DNA from: an uncultured Paraglaciecola sp.
GTDB lineage: Bacteria > Pseudomonadota > Gammaproteobacteria > Enterobacterales > Alteromonadaceae
Assembly (NCBI RefSeq): GCF_937123705.1
Contig: NZ_CAKZKO010000055.1
Span: forward strand, 62,001-126,000
Reading direction: 5' to 3'
Length of the DNA stretch: 64,000 nt
The position numbers and the translations under genes were made by a program. Below are positions 26,017-34,615 of this stretch, one piece after another. Position 1 is the stretch's first letter. Every line of letters starts with the position of its first letter. The notes under the pieces were generated by a model. It had not been told where the DNA came from. It ran no database searches and saw only the letters and a list, made by a program, of their open reading frames with translations.

Positions 26017-28140
26017 CTAATTTTGTTTAGCTTGGCTATGCCTAGAAACTCGTTGTACTTCTGGCATGATGCGGATTTTGCGCATCACATTAGCCAGTTG
26101 TAGGCGGTTCTTAATGGTCAGCTCAATATCAATAAAGTAAATGTTACTTTCTTTTTCTTCGGTTTGTAATCCAACAATATTTGAACCACAACTTGCCACT
26201 GTGTTAGTTAATGTGGCTAAGGTACCTTGATGGTTTACTAACTCAATACGCACAGCTGCGTGAAAGTCGCCATTTACATCGTCACCCCATTGCATTACTA
26301 ACACGCGGTGGGGTTCTTCTTTACTAAGTTTACGTATATTGCTGCAGCCAGTTTGATGAATAAGCATGCCGCGACCAGGGCTAAGTACCGCCACTATTTC
26401 GTCATCAGGAATAGGGTGACAGCAACGTGAATAAGACACCAACAAACCTTCGGTACCACGAATGGCTACTTTGCTTTGCTTATCAGATAGCTGGGTATTT
26501 TCACCCAATATTCGTCTGGCTACTATGGCGCTTAACTCGTTGCCTAAGCCAATGTCTGCCAGTAACTCAGTAAAATTTTTGTGTTTGGTTTCTAGCACTA
26601 CGCGATCGAGATCTTGCTGAGGTATTTCGTCAAGTTTTACGCTGCCTAAGGCATGTCTTAGTAATCGATTGCCCATCATCACTGCTTCTTCTGAGCGTTG
26701 CTGCTTTAAATAATGACGAATATGGGATCTTGCTTTAGCGCTTACCACAAAATTTAGCCAGTTAGCATTAGGTTTGGCTCGTGGAGAAGTAATAATTTCA
26801 ACGGTTTGTCCGTTATCTAAGGGTTTGCTTAGGGAGAACGTACGTCTTTCTATTTTTACCCCAACACAAGAGTTACCCACATCTGTATGTACCGCATAAG
26901 CAAAATCTACTGCCGTGGCACCTAAAGGTAATTCAATAATGCGGCCATTGGGGGTGAATACGTATATTTCGTCGGGGAATAAATCGGTTTTTACGTTTTC
27001 AACAAATTCTGAGGACGAACTGGCGCTTTGTTGCAATTCTATAAGTGATTGCATCCACTTACGTGCTCGTACTTGTGCTGTGGTGTCGTTTGTCTCATTT
27101 GAATCTTTGTACAACCAATGAGCAGCGACTCCTTTGTCGGCCATTTGGTCCATTGCCTGAGTGCGGATCTGAATTTCTACAGGAATGCCGTGAGGGCCAA
27201 TTAGTGAGGTATGTAGTGACTGATAGCCGTTAGTTCGAGGTATGGCGATATAATCTTTGAAACGGCTCTCGATAGGTTTATACAAACCATGCATAGCCCC
27301 TAATGCACGATAGCAATGATCAACTGAGTCGACTATTACTCTAAAGGCATAAATATCCATGACTTCATTGAACATCAACTCTTTGTTTTTCATTTTACGA
27401 TAAATAGAATACAGGTGTTTTTCTCTGCCTGTGGTTTCGGCATTTATCCCTACTGAGGCTAGACGAGTTTCGACTTCTTTGCGGGTGTTTTCGATTACTT
27501 CCTTGCGGTTACCACGAGCTTGTTTAACTGCGGCAGCTAACGCCCGAGAACGCATTGGATACATCGCCTGAAAGCCCAATTCCTCGAGTTCATTTTTAAT
27601 ATCATGAATACCCAAACGATGAGCAATTGGGGCATATATCTCCAGAGTTTCCCGTGCAATTCGGCGACGTTTATCAGGGCGAAGTGCACCTAATGTACGC
27701 ATATTATGGGTGCGATCAGCTAACTTAATCAAAATGACTCGGATATCTTGCACCATGGCCATCATCATTTTTCTGAGGTTTTCTACTTGGGCTTCTTGGC
27801 TATTGCTGAAGTGAATTTTCTCAAGCTTACTCACGCCTTCGACAAGCTCACCTACGGTTTCACCAAAGTGTTCTGTTAAGTCTTCCTTGCTGTAATGCGT
27901 GTCTTCTATTACGTCATGTAATAAGGCGGCCATTATGGTTTCATAATCAAGGCGCATGTCGGCCAAAATAGCGGCTACAGCTACGGGGTGAGTAATATAG
28001 GGATCGCCGCTGGAACGCATTTGTCCACTGTGGGCGTCTAGGGCCAAAATAAAGGCGCGCTGAGTATCCGCTACTTTGTCAGACGGTAAATAGGCTTCAA
28101 GCTTCTGTTTTAAACCCTCAAAAAGATACACACTAAACAC
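26017..28140 (-). CDS. spoT: Bifunctional (p)ppGpp synthetase/hydrolase SpoT
   Basis: SpoT controls the stringent response alarmone ppGpp. The 707-residue protein has an N-terminal HD hydrolase domain (THPVAVAAILADMRLDYET, then ALLHDVIEDTHYSKEDL, and KLADRTHNMRTLGAL), a synthetase region (REKHLYSIYRKMKNKELMFNEVMDIYAFR, split across the motif), a TGS domain (IYVFTPNGRIIELPLGATA) and a C-terminal ACT domain. Length is close to the E. coli protein (702). It follows rpoZ in the conserved gmk-rpoZ-spoT order. Confidence 0.97.
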   Translation of the reverse strand: MFSVYLFEGLKQKLEAYLPSDKVADTQRAFILALDAHSGQMRSSGDPYITHPVAVAAILADMRLDYETIMAALLHDVIEDTHYSKEDLTEHFGETVGELVEGVSKLEKIHFSNSQEAQVENLRKMMMAMVQDIRVILIKLADRTHNMRTLGALRPDKRRRIARETLEIYAPIAHRLGIHDIKNELEELGFQAMYPMRSRALAAAVKQARGNRKEVIENTRKEVETRLASVGINAETTGREKHLYSIYRKMKNKELMFNEVMDIYAFRVIVDSVDHCYRALGAMHGLYKPIESRFKDYIAIPRTNGYQSLHTSLIGPHGIPVEIQIRTQAMDQMADKGVAAHWLYKDSNETNDTTAQVRARKWMQSLIELQQSASSSSEFVENVKTDLFPDEIYVFTPNGRIIELPLGATAVDFAYAVHTDVGNSCVGVKIERRTFSLSKPLDNGQTVEIITSPRAKPNANWLNFVVSAKARSHIRHYLKQQRSEEAVMMGNRLLRHALGSVKLDEIPQQDLDRVVLETKHKNFTELLADIGLGNELSAIVARRILGENTQLSDKQSKVAIRGTEGLLVSYSRCCHPIPDDEIVAVLSPGRGMLIHQTGCSNIRKLSKEEPHRVLVMQWGDDVNGDFHAAVRIELVNHQGTLATLTNTVASCGSNIVGLQTEEKESNIYFIDIELTIKNRLQLANVMRKIRIMPEVQRVSRHSQAKQN

Positions 28141-28193
28141 TTATGCAAAGAATAATATAGATTAAGAATACGGGGAAATTGGCGGGAAGCCAA

Positions 28194-28222
28194 CGGCTAA
28201 ACAGTAGATTACTGCTTAGCCG
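28194..28222. repeat. Hairpin between rpoZ and spoT
   Basis: CGGCTAA (28194-28200) pairs with TTAGCCG (28216-28222), with an inner ACAGTA/TACTG stem. It lies in the 98-base gap of the rpoZ-spoT operon. No T tract follows on the minus strand. It may be an attenuating or mRNA-processing structure. Confidence 0.5.
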
Positions 28223-28238
28223 CTAAAAATAGTGCTAT

Positions 28239-28511
28239 TTATTGCTCTTGTAGAATGTTTGCTACAGAAGCAAATTCTGCTTGATCTTGAGCTTGCTGAT
28301 CACGCAGGTTTTCAGCTTCTAGTGTATCAGAGGTAACTAAACCTTCTTCGATTTCACGTAGCGCAACTACGGTAGGCTTATCTGTGCCAGCTTCTACTAA
28401 AGGGTTTTTACCTTCAATAGCAATTTGGCGCGCACGACGAGCAGCCACTAAAACCAAATCAAATCGGTTGCCAATTTTATCTACAGCATCTTCAACTGTT
28501 ACGCGGGCCAT
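28239..28511 (-). CDS. rpoZ: RNA polymerase omega subunit
   Basis: Omega helps fold and assemble the beta' subunit and forms part of a ppGpp site. From the ATG at 28511 the protein is 90 residues ([29 protein letters not shown], split at the conserved helix), ending in an acidic tail. E. coli omega is 91 residues. The frame runs upstream to 28574, but without homology. Confidence 0.98.
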   Translation of the reverse strand: MARVTVEDAVDKIGNRFDLVLVAARRARQIAIEGKNPLVEAGTDKPTVVALREIEEGLVTSDTLEAENLRDQQAQDQAEFASVANILQEQ

Positions 28512-28606
28512 GATGATCTCCGTCGGGTGGTAATATGAAAAAAAAGGTCGCATAGTGTACTGGCTAATGGGCAAGTTTAAAAGCTATTTGAGACATTAAT
28601 GATCAA

Positions 28607-29251
28607 TTATGATCCTAATAAATTTTCAAACAGCTGCTGGTGGCGAATAATTTGCTTTTCTTTACGTAAACGGCGAGTGGTGACTATGGCATCAAGCTCA
28701 GACAAAGCCGCGTCAAAATTATCGTTCACCACAATAAAATCAAACTCGTGGTAATGAGAAATCTCAGACACCGCCTTGACCATACGCTTGGCTATAACCT
28801 CGGCCGAATCCTGACCACGCTCATTTAAACGCCTTTCTAATTCAGCTTTTGAGGGGGGCGCAACAAATATGGTTGCGGTATCGGGTATTTGCGCTTTAAC
28901 CTGCCGCGCACCTTGCCAATCGATATCTAGAAATACATCTATGCCCTGTTGCAAAGTGTGCTCTATGACCACCCGCGAAGTCCCGTAATAATGACCAAAT
29001 ACTTCGGCGTGTTCAAAAAAGGCACCTTGTTCAATCAGTGACTCAAATTCAGCGTGGTCAACAAAATGATAATGCACCCCGTCAGTTTCGCCGGGTCTTG
29101 GAGCTCGGGTGGTATGTGACACCGAAACCTGCATCGCATTATTATGTTCATCTGTTGCAGGATGCTTTTCTAATAAGGCGTTGATTAAACTCGACTTACC
29201 GGCTCCAGATGGCGCTGCTAAAATAAATAGATTTCCAAGAGTTTGAGGCAT
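28607..29251 (-). CDS. gmk: Guanylate kinase
   Basis: Guanylate kinase phosphorylates GMP to GDP. The 214-residue protein has the P-loop [17 protein letters not shown] near the N-terminus, the GMP-binding [20 protein letters not shown] and [15 protein letters not shown]. It precedes rpoZ and spoT. Length and motifs are typical. Confidence 0.97.
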   Translation of the reverse strand: MPQTLGNLFILAAPSGAGKSSLINALLEKHPATDEHNNAMQVSVSHTTRAPRPGETDGVHYHFVDHAEFESLIEQGAFFEHAEVFGHYYGTSRVVIEHTLQQGIDVFLDIDWQGARQVKAQIPDTATIFVAPPSKAELERRLNERGQDSAEVIAKRMVKAVSEISHYHEFDFIVVNDNFDAALSELDAIVTTRRLRKEKQIIRHQQLFENLLGS

Positions 29252-29393
29252 TTTTTAGTCTTATACTGATTAATTATGTGTGGTGAGTGAATTGCAATGT
29301 TAGCATATTCTCAATCTATGAAATATGCCGTTGTGGAATTCTAACAAAACCGTTACTAAATTCTGCCAAAAACCAATAAAATAGGTAAACAAC

Positions 29394-29711
29394 ATGAATG
29401 ATAGCCTATATCATCAAATGACCGACGACTTGCTAATCGATATTGAAGAAATGTTAGACCAGTGTGAGGTGGATATCGATTATGAGTCTGCCAGCAGTAT
29501 CTTGACCATGACATTTTTAAACGGTAGCAAAATCATCATCAATAAACAGCCGCCATTACATCAATTGTGGGTAGCCACCAAATATAATGGTCATCATTTT
29601 AATTTTCAGAATGAACTATGGATTGATGAACGTACCGATGTCGAGTTTTGGTCATTTTTAGATGAAGCAGTATCTAAACAAGCCGAACAACCAGTCAAAC
29701 TTAGAAAATAA
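29394..29711 (+). CDS. cyaY: CyaY frataxin homologue
   Basis: CyaY binds iron and modulates iron-sulfur cluster assembly. The 105-residue protein has the acidic first helix (DDLLIDIEEMLDQCEVDIDYE) and the frataxin beta-sheet core (LTMTFLNGSKIIINKQPPLHQLWVA, then HHFNFQNELWIDERTDVEFW). It is divergent from gmk. Very probable. Confidence 0.94.
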   Translation: MNDSLYHQMTDDLLIDIEEMLDQCEVDIDYESASSILTMTFLNGSKIIINKQPPLHQLWVATKYNGHHFNFQNELWIDERTDVEFWSFLDEAVSKQAEQPVKLRK

Positions 29712-29731
29712 ATCCAACGAGAAACTATCCA

Positions 29732-30403
29732 ATGAGTTCATCAGCGCTACCCTATGTTGAAGTTAACCCAAAAAGTAACATTAAAGCCACGGTCATTTGG
29801 CTGCATGGGTTAGGAGACTCCGGCAACGGATTTGCGCCTATAGTGCCTGAATTAAAGCTACCCGAAGAATTGGGGATTCGATTTGTGTTCCCCCATGCGC
29901 CTATACGCCCAGTGACAATTAATAATGGCATGACAATGCGCGCTTGGTACGATATCACTAGCCTAGATTTTAACCACAGAGCCGACAGCCAGGGTGTCAA
30001 TGAATCTTCAACTTTCGTCAAAGCGCTCATTGAGCAGGAAGTCGCCAACGGTGTGCCTGCTAATAAAATCGTTCTTGCTGGGTTTTCACAAGGTGGCGTC
30101 ATAGCGTTAAATTTGGGCACGCGTTTAGAGCATTCTTTAGCGGGAATTATGTCAATGTCTAGCTACATGAGTGAACCGGAAAAACTCGGTGAAGCTGCCC
30201 ATGATGCCAATAAACACACACCTATTTTTATTGCTCATGGTACTCATGATGACGTGGTGCCAATTTTTATGGGTAATGCTGCATTTAAAGTGTTAGAGAG
30301 TAATAGTTACCAAGTAACTTGGCATGAATACCCTATGCAGCATAATGTGTGTAATCAACAGTTAAACGATATTTCAGCTTGGTTACAGGATAAATTAAGC
30401 TAG
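29732..30403 (+). CDS. Carboxylesterase/acyl-protein thioesterase-like hydrolase
   Basis: The 223-residue cytosolic alpha/beta hydrolase belongs to the phospholipase/carboxylesterase (Abhydrolase_2) family. It has TVIWLHGLGDSGNGFAPIV, FVFPHAPIRPVTINNG and MRAWYDI. The catalytic Ser119 is in AGFSQGG, with Asp in HGTHDDVVP and His near EYPMQHNVC. The family hydrolyses short acyl esters. It follows cyaY by 20 bases and may be co-transcribed. Confidence 0.92.
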   Translation: MSSSALPYVEVNPKSNIKATVIWLHGLGDSGNGFAPIVPELKLPEELGIRFVFPHAPIRPVTINNGMTMRAWYDITSLDFNHRADSQGVNESSTFVKALIEQEVANGVPANKIVLAGFSQGGVIALNLGTRLEHSLAGIMSMSSYMSEPEKLGEAAHDANKHTPIFIAHGTHDDVVPIFMGNAAFKVLESNSYQVTWHEYPMQHNVCNQQLNDISAWLQDKLS

Positions 30404-30452
30404 TTGTTCCGAATTCAGTTCAGGGTAATTTTTAGCTATAGGGCAATCTATT

Positions 30453-31040
30453 ATGCAGGAAGACGGTTTTCTAAGTATCGAAAATGCCTTAAAGAAGTTT
30501 ATTGCCCAAACTAAGGCACAGCAGTTGGCTGTGTTGGTAAAGATGGTCGGTTTGGCAGAAGCCGAGGAAATCTTGCAAGAAGCCTACCTGAAAATTTATT
30601 TATTGGTAAATAAAAATCCTGATAAGTCGCACCCGTTAGCGCAATTTATGGCTTTGCAACCTTTGCTATATTCTATGGTTAAAAACTTAGCCATAACCAG
30701 TCTTAGACATCACAAAGTCGTTAAGCTGCATTGCCAAAAAAGCGGTGACTTAATGGCCGAGAATGGGTCTGCAATGACGCAAAGCTCAGAGTTTGAACTG
30801 ATGAAGAAGGATCAAGAAGCGTTATTACTGAGTGCGATCAATCATCTCCCGCCTGTATGTCGACAGGTTTTTGTGCAACGAAAAATACATGCAAAAAGCC
30901 ACAGTGAAATCGCTGCTATACTGGGTATTTCAACCAAAACAGTTGAAAGCCATTTGGCGAAAGGACTGATTTTATGCAGGAATTTTGTGAACAAAGCGAA
31001 TCAAAACGATGCCAAGATATTGTCAGGTAAAGCTGTATGA
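30453..31040 (+). CDS. FecI-like ECF sigma factor
   Basis: The 195-residue protein has sigma region 2 (LVKMVGLAEAEEILQEAYLKIYLLVNKN, then LLYSMVKNLAITSLRHHK) and region 4 (AINHLPPVCRQVFVQRKIHAKSHSEIAAILGISTKTVESHLAKGL). This is the FecI/iron-type ECF subgroup that works with FecR proteins and TonB-dependent receptors. Its stop overlaps the next gene as ATGA. Confidence 0.9.
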   Translation: MQEDGFLSIENALKKFIAQTKAQQLAVLVKMVGLAEAEEILQEAYLKIYLLVNKNPDKSHPLAQFMALQPLLYSMVKNLAITSLRHHKVVKLHCQKSGDLMAENGSAMTQSSEFELMKKDQEALLLSAINHLPPVCRQVFVQRKIHAKSHSEIAAILGISTKTVESHLAKGLILCRNFVNKANQNDAKILSGKAV

Positions 31041-31414
31041 ATATTGAAGAATGGTCAGGCCATGAAGTGTCTGAGCTTGTGCTTGAGCAGGCTGCAAATT
31101 GGTTGGCGAAACTCGATTCAAATGACTTGCCTGAAAGCCAACACATCGCTTTTTATGTATGGCTACAAGCCGAACCTGCACATCAACATGCCTATATGGA
31201 GCTGTCGGAGTTATGGGCAAAAAGCGCCTGTATAAAAGGCATGGAGCATATGTTAGAAAAATCCAAAGTAGTGCCTTTTCCAGTGCAATTGCCTAGGGTT
31301 GTTTCTCGGCCTGATATGCCGCAATCGTTAGCTAGCCCCGCGTGGGCTTATTCTTTAACTATCGGGCTTATTTTTGTAGGCTTAAGCCTACCTATTATTC
31401 AGCATTTTGTTTAA
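31037..31414 (+). CDS. Minimal FecR-like anti-sigma protein
   Basis: The 125-residue protein has the FecR N-terminal domain DUF4880 (VLEQAANWLAKLDSNDLPESQHIAFYVWLQAEPAHQHAYMELSELW, split by family-conserved W and H) and one C-terminal membrane helix at about 104-122. It stops there, so the whole periplasmic FecR domain that contacts the receptor is missing. The downstream gap of about 100 bases holds no FecR-like sequence in any frame I could read, so this is not a simple frameshift. It is predicted to bind the sigma factor at the inner membrane. Confidence 0.8.
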   Translation: MNIEEWSGHEVSELVLEQAANWLAKLDSNDLPESQHIAFYVWLQAEPAHQHAYMELSELWAKSACIKGMEHMLEKSKVVPFPVQLPRVVSRPDMPQSLASPAWAYSLTIGLIFVGLSLPIIQHFV

Positions 31415-31517
31415 CAAATATTCTTGTACCATTTATTTTTGTAAACGGCAGTAGGGGTTTTTTGTTTATCGCGCGTTTACAATGAAAGAAAAACAATTCA
31501 CGCACCGAGGTAAACAT

Positions 31518-34500
31518 ATGACACCCATAGCTAAGCAAAATAAGAACCATCGATTTACCCCCACCCTACTATCAATTACTTTAGCTTCCATTTTTTCCAT
31601 GTCTTCTTTTGCTCAAGACGCTGCTACTGAGAATGCCGACGAGAAAGAAGTCGAAAAAATTCAAGTTGTAGGGACGCAAATTCGCGGTGGGCAAATGAGT
31701 GAGGCGTTGGCAGTTTCTGTCATCAGTGCTCAGGATATTGCTGAATTGGGTGTGGATTCAGGTGACCAACTGTTGGACTTAATCCCAGAAAATGGTCAAA
31801 ACTTTTTAAGTGAAGCGGAGAATATTAGTGGTGGCGTGAATTCAGCGCGAGGTGATATTGGAGCCTTTAACTTACGCAACTTGGGTACAGGCAATACCTT
31901 AGTGCTGCTTAATGGCAGGCGATTGGTAAATGCGGCGTCTTACCAGACTGAAGAAGTGGGAGGCAGTTTTGTCCCTGTTAATTCGGTTAACTCCAATACC
32001 ATCCCAGTGGCGGGATTGGAAAGGGTCGAAGTGCTTAGAGATGGTGCCTCCGCTATTTATGGGGCTGATGCGGTGGCCGGTGTGGTCAATCACGTATTAA
32101 AAACCGATTTTGAAGGTTTTAATGTACGGATTAAACGCGGTGAATATCAACACCTTCCTGCGGCAAACAATACTATTACCTTTGAAATGGGTAAAAACTT
32201 TAACGATGGCAGAACCAATGTTAGTGCCTTTTTCAATTTTTACGACAGAGACAGGGTCAGCTCTTTAGATGATGAACGTTGGGCAAATTCAGATTTTCGT
32301 GGCCGTTTACCTGAAGGTTCCCCTTGGGCCGATGAGACAGATTTTAGAAATGACACGGCCAACGCCTTATTTGGCAAATTTGACATCATCCCCGGCAATG
32401 AAGGTGATCTAGACAACAATAACCTGGTGGACTCGGGCGGTGAATTTCATGTTTACCCTCTTAGCGATCCACGCTGCTCCCAAGGTTATCAGTTAAATGA
32501 GTACACTTGCGGCATAAAAGATGACCCAGGAGCTGGTAACGGTTTTTATCGCCTTAACTACAATTCACATAATGGGATTGGGCGTGACTTGCGCTCGGAC
32601 TTGCAGCGCAACAACTTATTTGTGTTTATGAATCATGAGTTTGAAAATGGGGTGGAATCCTTTACTGAGTTTTCCTATTATCAGTCAAAAACCTCTATGG
32701 TGCGTCATGCTTCTGCGGCACTGGGTTCATCGGAGCTGGTAGTAGGGGCTGAAAATTATTACAACCCCTTTGGTGCTTTAGGTTCAGTGAATCGATTACC
32801 CGCAGAACTGACCGGCGATTTTCCTGAAGCAGGCTTTGATATCGTATTAGATAACTACCGCTTTGCTGAATTTCCACGCATAGTCGACAACGACGGCGAT
32901 TCCTATCGATTCCTACAAGGCTTTCGAGGTGATTGGGGCGATTGGTACTGGGATACCGCCTTGTTACATTCAGAGGCAGAAAAGACCGACATCACGCGCA
33001 ATAGAGTATCCAATACCTTGATGCAAGAGGCCTTGAACGATCCTACTCCAGATGCGTACAACGCCTTTAGCGGCGGTATTGGCTCCAATATCGAGCGGGC
33101 GCTTATTGATGTGACTCGAGTCAGCAAGACCGAAATCACCTTATTTGACTTTAAAGCGTCCAATACCGATTTATTTGAATTGCCCGGCGGCACTGCCGCT
33201 CTATTACTAGGTTTTGAATGGCGTGATGAATCCTTTGTCGATGACAGGGACCCTCGATTGGATGGCACTATTGTGTTTACCGATAAAGAAGGGGATACCT
33301 ACCCCTTTGTGTCCGATGTGGTCAACTCCAGTCCTACGCCAGACAACGCCGGCGATCGTCAAGTCACTTCTTTGTTTACCGAGTTACAACTGCCAGTTTT
33401 GGATAACCTAGATGTGCAACTGGCAATACGTTATGAAGATTTTTCCGATGTGGGCAATACCACAGTAGGAAAAGTCGCTTTTGGTTATCGCCCCGCAGAG
33501 TGGGCGCTTGTTCGAGGCTCTTGGTCCGAGGCGTTCAGAGCACCTAATCTCGTCACCGTTAACGAAGATATAGTAGCAAGAAACAATACCCGAACTGACT
33601 GGACCTGCGTCTATGCAGCTGAAAATGGCGGTGATCCAGATCAGGATACTATTGATTGTGTTAATTCTACGCAGCGTATTGCCGAAGGCAGTGAGTTCCT
33701 TAAGCCAGAGGAATCGGAAAACACTTCATTTGGACTGGTGCTCACGCCCACAGATGATCTGACTATCACAGTGGATTACTGGTCAATAGACAAAGAAAAC
33801 ACTATTGGTTTGTTTGGTGAAGAAAACCATACCTTGATAGATCTTGTTAGACGTCTGCAAAGCGGTGCCAGCTGTGATGTTAATCCTCAGGTGGTACGTA
33901 GTGACATAGAAGCTGGAAGTGACGAAGAGGCCATCTATTTGGCTGCAGGCCTTTGCCCGGCTGGCGACATTGAATTTATTAATGATAAATATGCAAATTT
34001 GGATCGCAGAATTGTCAAAGGCCATGATATTGGTGTTTATTATGATTTAGCCACTGATTTGGGTAATTTCAAATTTAAGTTTAACGGATCTTTTCTTGAT
34101 AAGTTTGAACAAGAAGCCGGCGGCGATGCGGCCATTTTGGTTGAAGCCGCTGAATCCGGACTCATTCCTCCCAGTTTTCCGATTGACGGATTTGCCGATC
34201 TCGTAGGACGAGATGGTAATCAAGATACTCGCTACAACTTTAAAATAAACTGGCGTGAAGGAGATTGGAGTGCTTCATTTGGTGGTAACTACATTGGCAG
34301 TTTTTACCAAAGCTCGTTAACACTTGATGACGGCACAATGTACATCATTCCGTCTATGACCACCTATAGCGCAACATTATCATACCGTTTCGATCTTATG
34401 GATACTCGCACTAGAGTCCGCTTTGGGGTGAGAAACTTAACTGATGAAAGAGCGCCACTGGCTGATCGTTACTTCGGCTATTTCGCCGACGCCCACCGAG

Positions 34501-34544
34501 ATTACGGTAGAAGTTACTATCTAGATCTGAAAGCCTACTTCTAG
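31518..34544 (+). CDS. TonB-dependent outer-membrane receptor
   Basis: The 1008-residue protein starts at the ATG at 31518, 7 bases after GAGG; an upstream in-frame ATG lies at 31482. A signal peptide (ending MSSFAQ) is followed by a TonB box-like EKIQVVGTQI, a plug domain (DQLLDLIPENG, then LRNLGTGNTLVLLNGRRLVN, and VEVLRDGASAIYGADAVAGVVN) and a large beta-barrel ending YYLDLKAYF with a terminal aromatic. No N-terminal signalling domain like that of FecA is present. The ligand is unknown. It is coupled to an ECF sigma/FecR-like pair and followed by an anion transporter and SGNH hydrolase. Confidence 0.93.
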   Translation: MTPIAKQNKNHRFTPTLLSITLASIFSMSSFAQDAATENADEKEVEKIQVVGTQIRGGQMSEALAVSVISAQDIAELGVDSGDQLLDLIPENGQNFLSEAENISGGVNSARGDIGAFNLRNLGTGNTLVLLNGRRLVNAASYQTEEVGGSFVPVNSVNSNTIPVAGLERVEVLRDGASAIYGADAVAGVVNHVLKTDFEGFNVRIKRGEYQHLPAANNTITFEMGKNFNDGRTNVSAFFNFYDRDRVSSLDDERWANSDFRGRLPEGSPWADETDFRNDTANALFGKFDIIPGNEGDLDNNNLVDSGGEFHVYPLSDPRCSQGYQLNEYTCGIKDDPGAGNGFYRLNYNSHNGIGRDLRSDLQRNNLFVFMNHEFENGVESFTEFSYYQSKTSMVRHASAALGSSELVVGAENYYNPFGALGSVNRLPAELTGDFPEAGFDIVLDNYRFAEFPRIVDNDGDSYRFLQGFRGDWGDWYWDTALLHSEAEKTDITRNRVSNTLMQEALNDPTPDAYNAFSGGIGSNIERALIDVTRVSKTEITLFDFKASNTDLFELPGGTAALLLGFEWRDESFVDDRDPRLDGTIVFTDKEGDTYPFVSDVVNSSPTPDNAGDRQVTSLFTELQLPVLDNLDVQLAIRYEDFSDVGNTTVGKVAFGYRPAEWALVRGSWSEAFRAPNLVTVNEDIVARNNTRTDWTCVYAAENGGDPDQDTIDCVNSTQRIAEGSEFLKPEESENTSFGLVLTPTDDLTITVDYWSIDKENTIGLFGEENHTLIDLVRRLQSGASCDVNPQVVRSDIEAGSDEEAIYLAAGLCPAGDIEFINDKYANLDRRIVKGHDIGVYYDLATDLGNFKFKFNGSFLDKFEQEAGGDAAILVEAAESGLIPPSFPIDGFADLVGRDGNQDTRYNFKINWREGDWSASFGGNYIGSFYQSSLTLDDGTMYIIPSMTTYSATLSYRFDLMDTRTRVRFGVRNLTDERAPLADRYFGYFADAHRDYGRSYYLDLKAYF

Positions 34545-34557
34545 GCGTATCCACAAT

Positions 34558-34588
34558 GAGACCAGATTGTTTAGTTGCATCTGGTCTC
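34558..34588 (+). repeat. 10-bp hairpin between receptor and transporter genes
   Basis: GAGACCAGAT (34558-34567) pairs perfectly with ATCTGGTCTC (34579-34588). AGTTAAAATTTT follows, giving only a weak T tract. It may be a leaky terminator or stability element within the receptor-transporter unit. Confidence 0.55.
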
Positions 34589-34615
34589 AGTTAAAATTTT
34601 CAATAAGGCAGTAAA

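Noticed and set aside
31415..31517. Frameshifted remainder of FecR after the minimal anti-sigma gene
   Set aside because: The gap is about 100 bases and reading it in all three frames gave no FecR-like sequence.
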